DNA of 64,000 bases, from NCBI GenBank assembly GCA_024703915.1, contig CP087969.1:992001-1056000 (forward strand). The letters run 5' to 3'. The translations under genes were made by a program, and so were the position numbers. This document shows, piece after piece, positions 62,951 through 64,000 of this stretch. Every line of letters begins with the position of its first letter. The first letter of the stretch is position 1. This stretch comes from Massilia sp. H-1. Its GTDB lineage: Bacteria; Pseudomonadota; Gammaproteobacteria; Burkholderiales; Burkholderiaceae_D. The notes under the pieces are model-generated. The model saw only the letters and a list, made by a program, of their open reading frames with translations. It had not been told where the DNA came from and searched no databases.

Positions 62951-64000
62951 ATGAACTTGCTCAAGACCCTCGCCGCCATTTCCAGCATGACCATGCTGTC
63001 CCGAGTCACCGGTTTTACTGCGCGAGAGCCTGATGGCGCGCGCCTTCGGTTCCGGCGTCTACACCGACGCCTTCATCGTCGCCTTCCGCCTGCCCAACTT
63101 GCTGCGCCGCCTGTTCGCCGAGGGGGCGTTCTCGCAAGCCTTCGTGCCGCTCTTGTCTGAATATAAAAACAAGAATGGCGAGGCCGAAACCAAGGAATTG
63201 ATCGACCAGGCCGCCACCTTCCTGCTGTGGAGCACGGTGCTGGTCAGCCTGGCTTCAAGCATTCTGGCCGCCCCGCTGCTGATCTACTGGATCGTCGACC
63301 CGGCCAGCCAGACCCCGGACAGCAAGCAGGCTGCGGTCTGGATGACGCGCTTCATGTTCCCGTATATCGCCTGCATGTCCTTCGTGGCGCTGGCTAGGCA
63401 GGCATTCTCAATACCTGGCGCCAGTTCAAGATCCCCGCGTTCACCCCGGTGATGCTCAACCTGTCCTTCATCTGCGCCTCGCTGTTCCTGCCCCAGTACC
63501 TGGCCCAGCCGATCTATGCGATGGCGATCGCGGTCATGGTCGGCGGCCTGCTGCAGGTGGCACTGCAGATCCCGTCGCTGGTGAAAATCGGCATGCTGCC
63601 GCGCATCCACCTGAACCCGATGGCGTCCCTGCGCGACCCGGGCGTGCGTCGCATCCTGCAAAAGATGGGGCCTAGCCCTGCTGGGCGTATCGGCCGCGCA
63701 GATCAGCCTGCTGATCAATACCACCATCGCTTCTACCACCTGGGGCCGGGCGCCGTGTCGGCCCTGAGCTGGGCCGACCGCCTGATGGAATTTCCCACCG
63801 CGATGCTGGGCGTGGCGCTCGGCACCATTTTGCTGCCGGGACTGTCGAAGGCGATCACCAACGACGACCCGAAAGAGTATTCTGGCTTGCTCAACTGGGG
63901 CCTGCGCCTGACCTTCCTGCTGGCCATACCGGCCGCGGTCGGCCTGGCCATGCTGGCCGAGCCGCTGATCGCCACCCTGTTCAACTACGGCAAGTTCGAC
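62951..64000 (+). CDS. murJ: lipid II flippase MurJ, 3'-truncated by window end
   Basis: MOP-superfamily flippase for peptidoglycan precursor. MNLLKTLAAISSMTMLSRVTGF, RESLMARAFGSGVYTDAFIVAFRLPN (split), LLRRLFAEGAFSQAFVPLLSEYK, then repeated hydrophobic helices and SALSWADRLMEFPTAMLGVALGTILLPGLS. About 350 of the usual 510 residues are present. Breaks at 63017, 63392-63399 (GCTAGGC), 63671-63677 (GCCTAGCC) and 63738; three are GCCGGC-type. Confidence 0.94.

Noticed and set aside
311..63677. Recurring TTAAGC/TAAGC strings read as micro-insertions, a tiny mobile element or programmed frameshift signals
   Set aside because: They replace GCCGGC rather than add to a constant target, vary in length, occur symmetrically on both strands and hit essential genes; a base-calling artefact explains all of this more simply.
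1..64000. CRISPR array, tRNA, rRNA, prophage or insertion sequence
   Set aside because: No regularly spaced repeats, cloverleaf, rRNA-like text, transposase or integrase was seen anywhere in the window.

Overview
The window is high-GC DNA from a betaproteobacterium, most likely an Oxalobacteraceae member of the Massilia/Telluria group. The evidence is the gene content and order: a cysB | cysI-DUF934-cysH-cysD-cysN-cobA sulfate block, prpB-prpC-acnD-prpF divergent from prpR, lptF/lptG divergent from pepA, clpS-clpA next to a cold-shock gene, and rpsT divergent from murJ. All are family-level recognitions made by reading translations; no search was run.

Layout. 1-5945: a Wsp-type chemosensory operon entered inside wspC (wspC-D-E-F-R), which ends in a diguanylate cyclase. 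5954-9402: ppnP, a palindromic repeat, murB (-), yajQ and a nitronate-monooxygenase-like flavoprotein. 9603-14629: a LytS/LytTR two-component pair, an orphan NarX-type kinase, a porin and a small membrane protein. 14634-22470: a methyltransferase, cysB and the assimilatory sulfate/siroheme genes. 22548-29626: a lipoprotein, a phytase with its TonB-dependent receptor, and a degenerate-GGDEF membrane protein coupled to an AraC regulator. 29644-35673: Fur box and hemP, a GH13-like protein with altered catalytic residues, a LacI regulator, cbiX and lptGF. 35742-43789: pepA, small lipoproteins, xth and a multi-PAS GGDEF-EAL protein. 43941-51604: the methylcitrate operon with its sigma-54 control region and prpR. 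51754-55464: cystathionine beta-synthase, a cystathionine gamma-lyase/synthase-type enzyme and an unknown protein. 55659-64000: clpA, clpS, csp, a Cys-repeat lipoprotein, icd, rluE-like, DUF192, rpsT and murJ (cut by the window end).

Most protein genes look frameshifted or carry a stop, including essential ones (murB, lptF, lptG, icd, clpA, murJ). The breaks are not random. Nearly all fall where the reading frame requires the palindrome GCCGGC, and the sequence instead shows GCCTAAGC, GCTTAGGC, GCTTAAGC, GCTTAGC, GCTAAGC, GCTAGGC, GCTTGGC or close variants. Replacing them with GCCGGC restores continuous family proteins. I read this as systematic base-calling failure at a modified (probably methylated) GCCGGC motif in native DNA, with a minority of homopolymer errors. 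Genes are therefore annotated as single intact loci spanning the artefacts; coordinates are those of the written sequence, so some lengths are not multiples of three.

Functional themes: c-di-GMP signalling (WspR, PAS-GGDEF-EAL, degenerate GGDEF protein, YajQ), sulfur assimilation through siroheme to cysteine/methionine exchange (cys block, cobA, cbs, gamma-lyase), propionate use through the methylcitrate cycle, phosphate scavenging from phytate, iron-responsive haem uptake, and envelope biogenesis (murB, lptFG, murJ).
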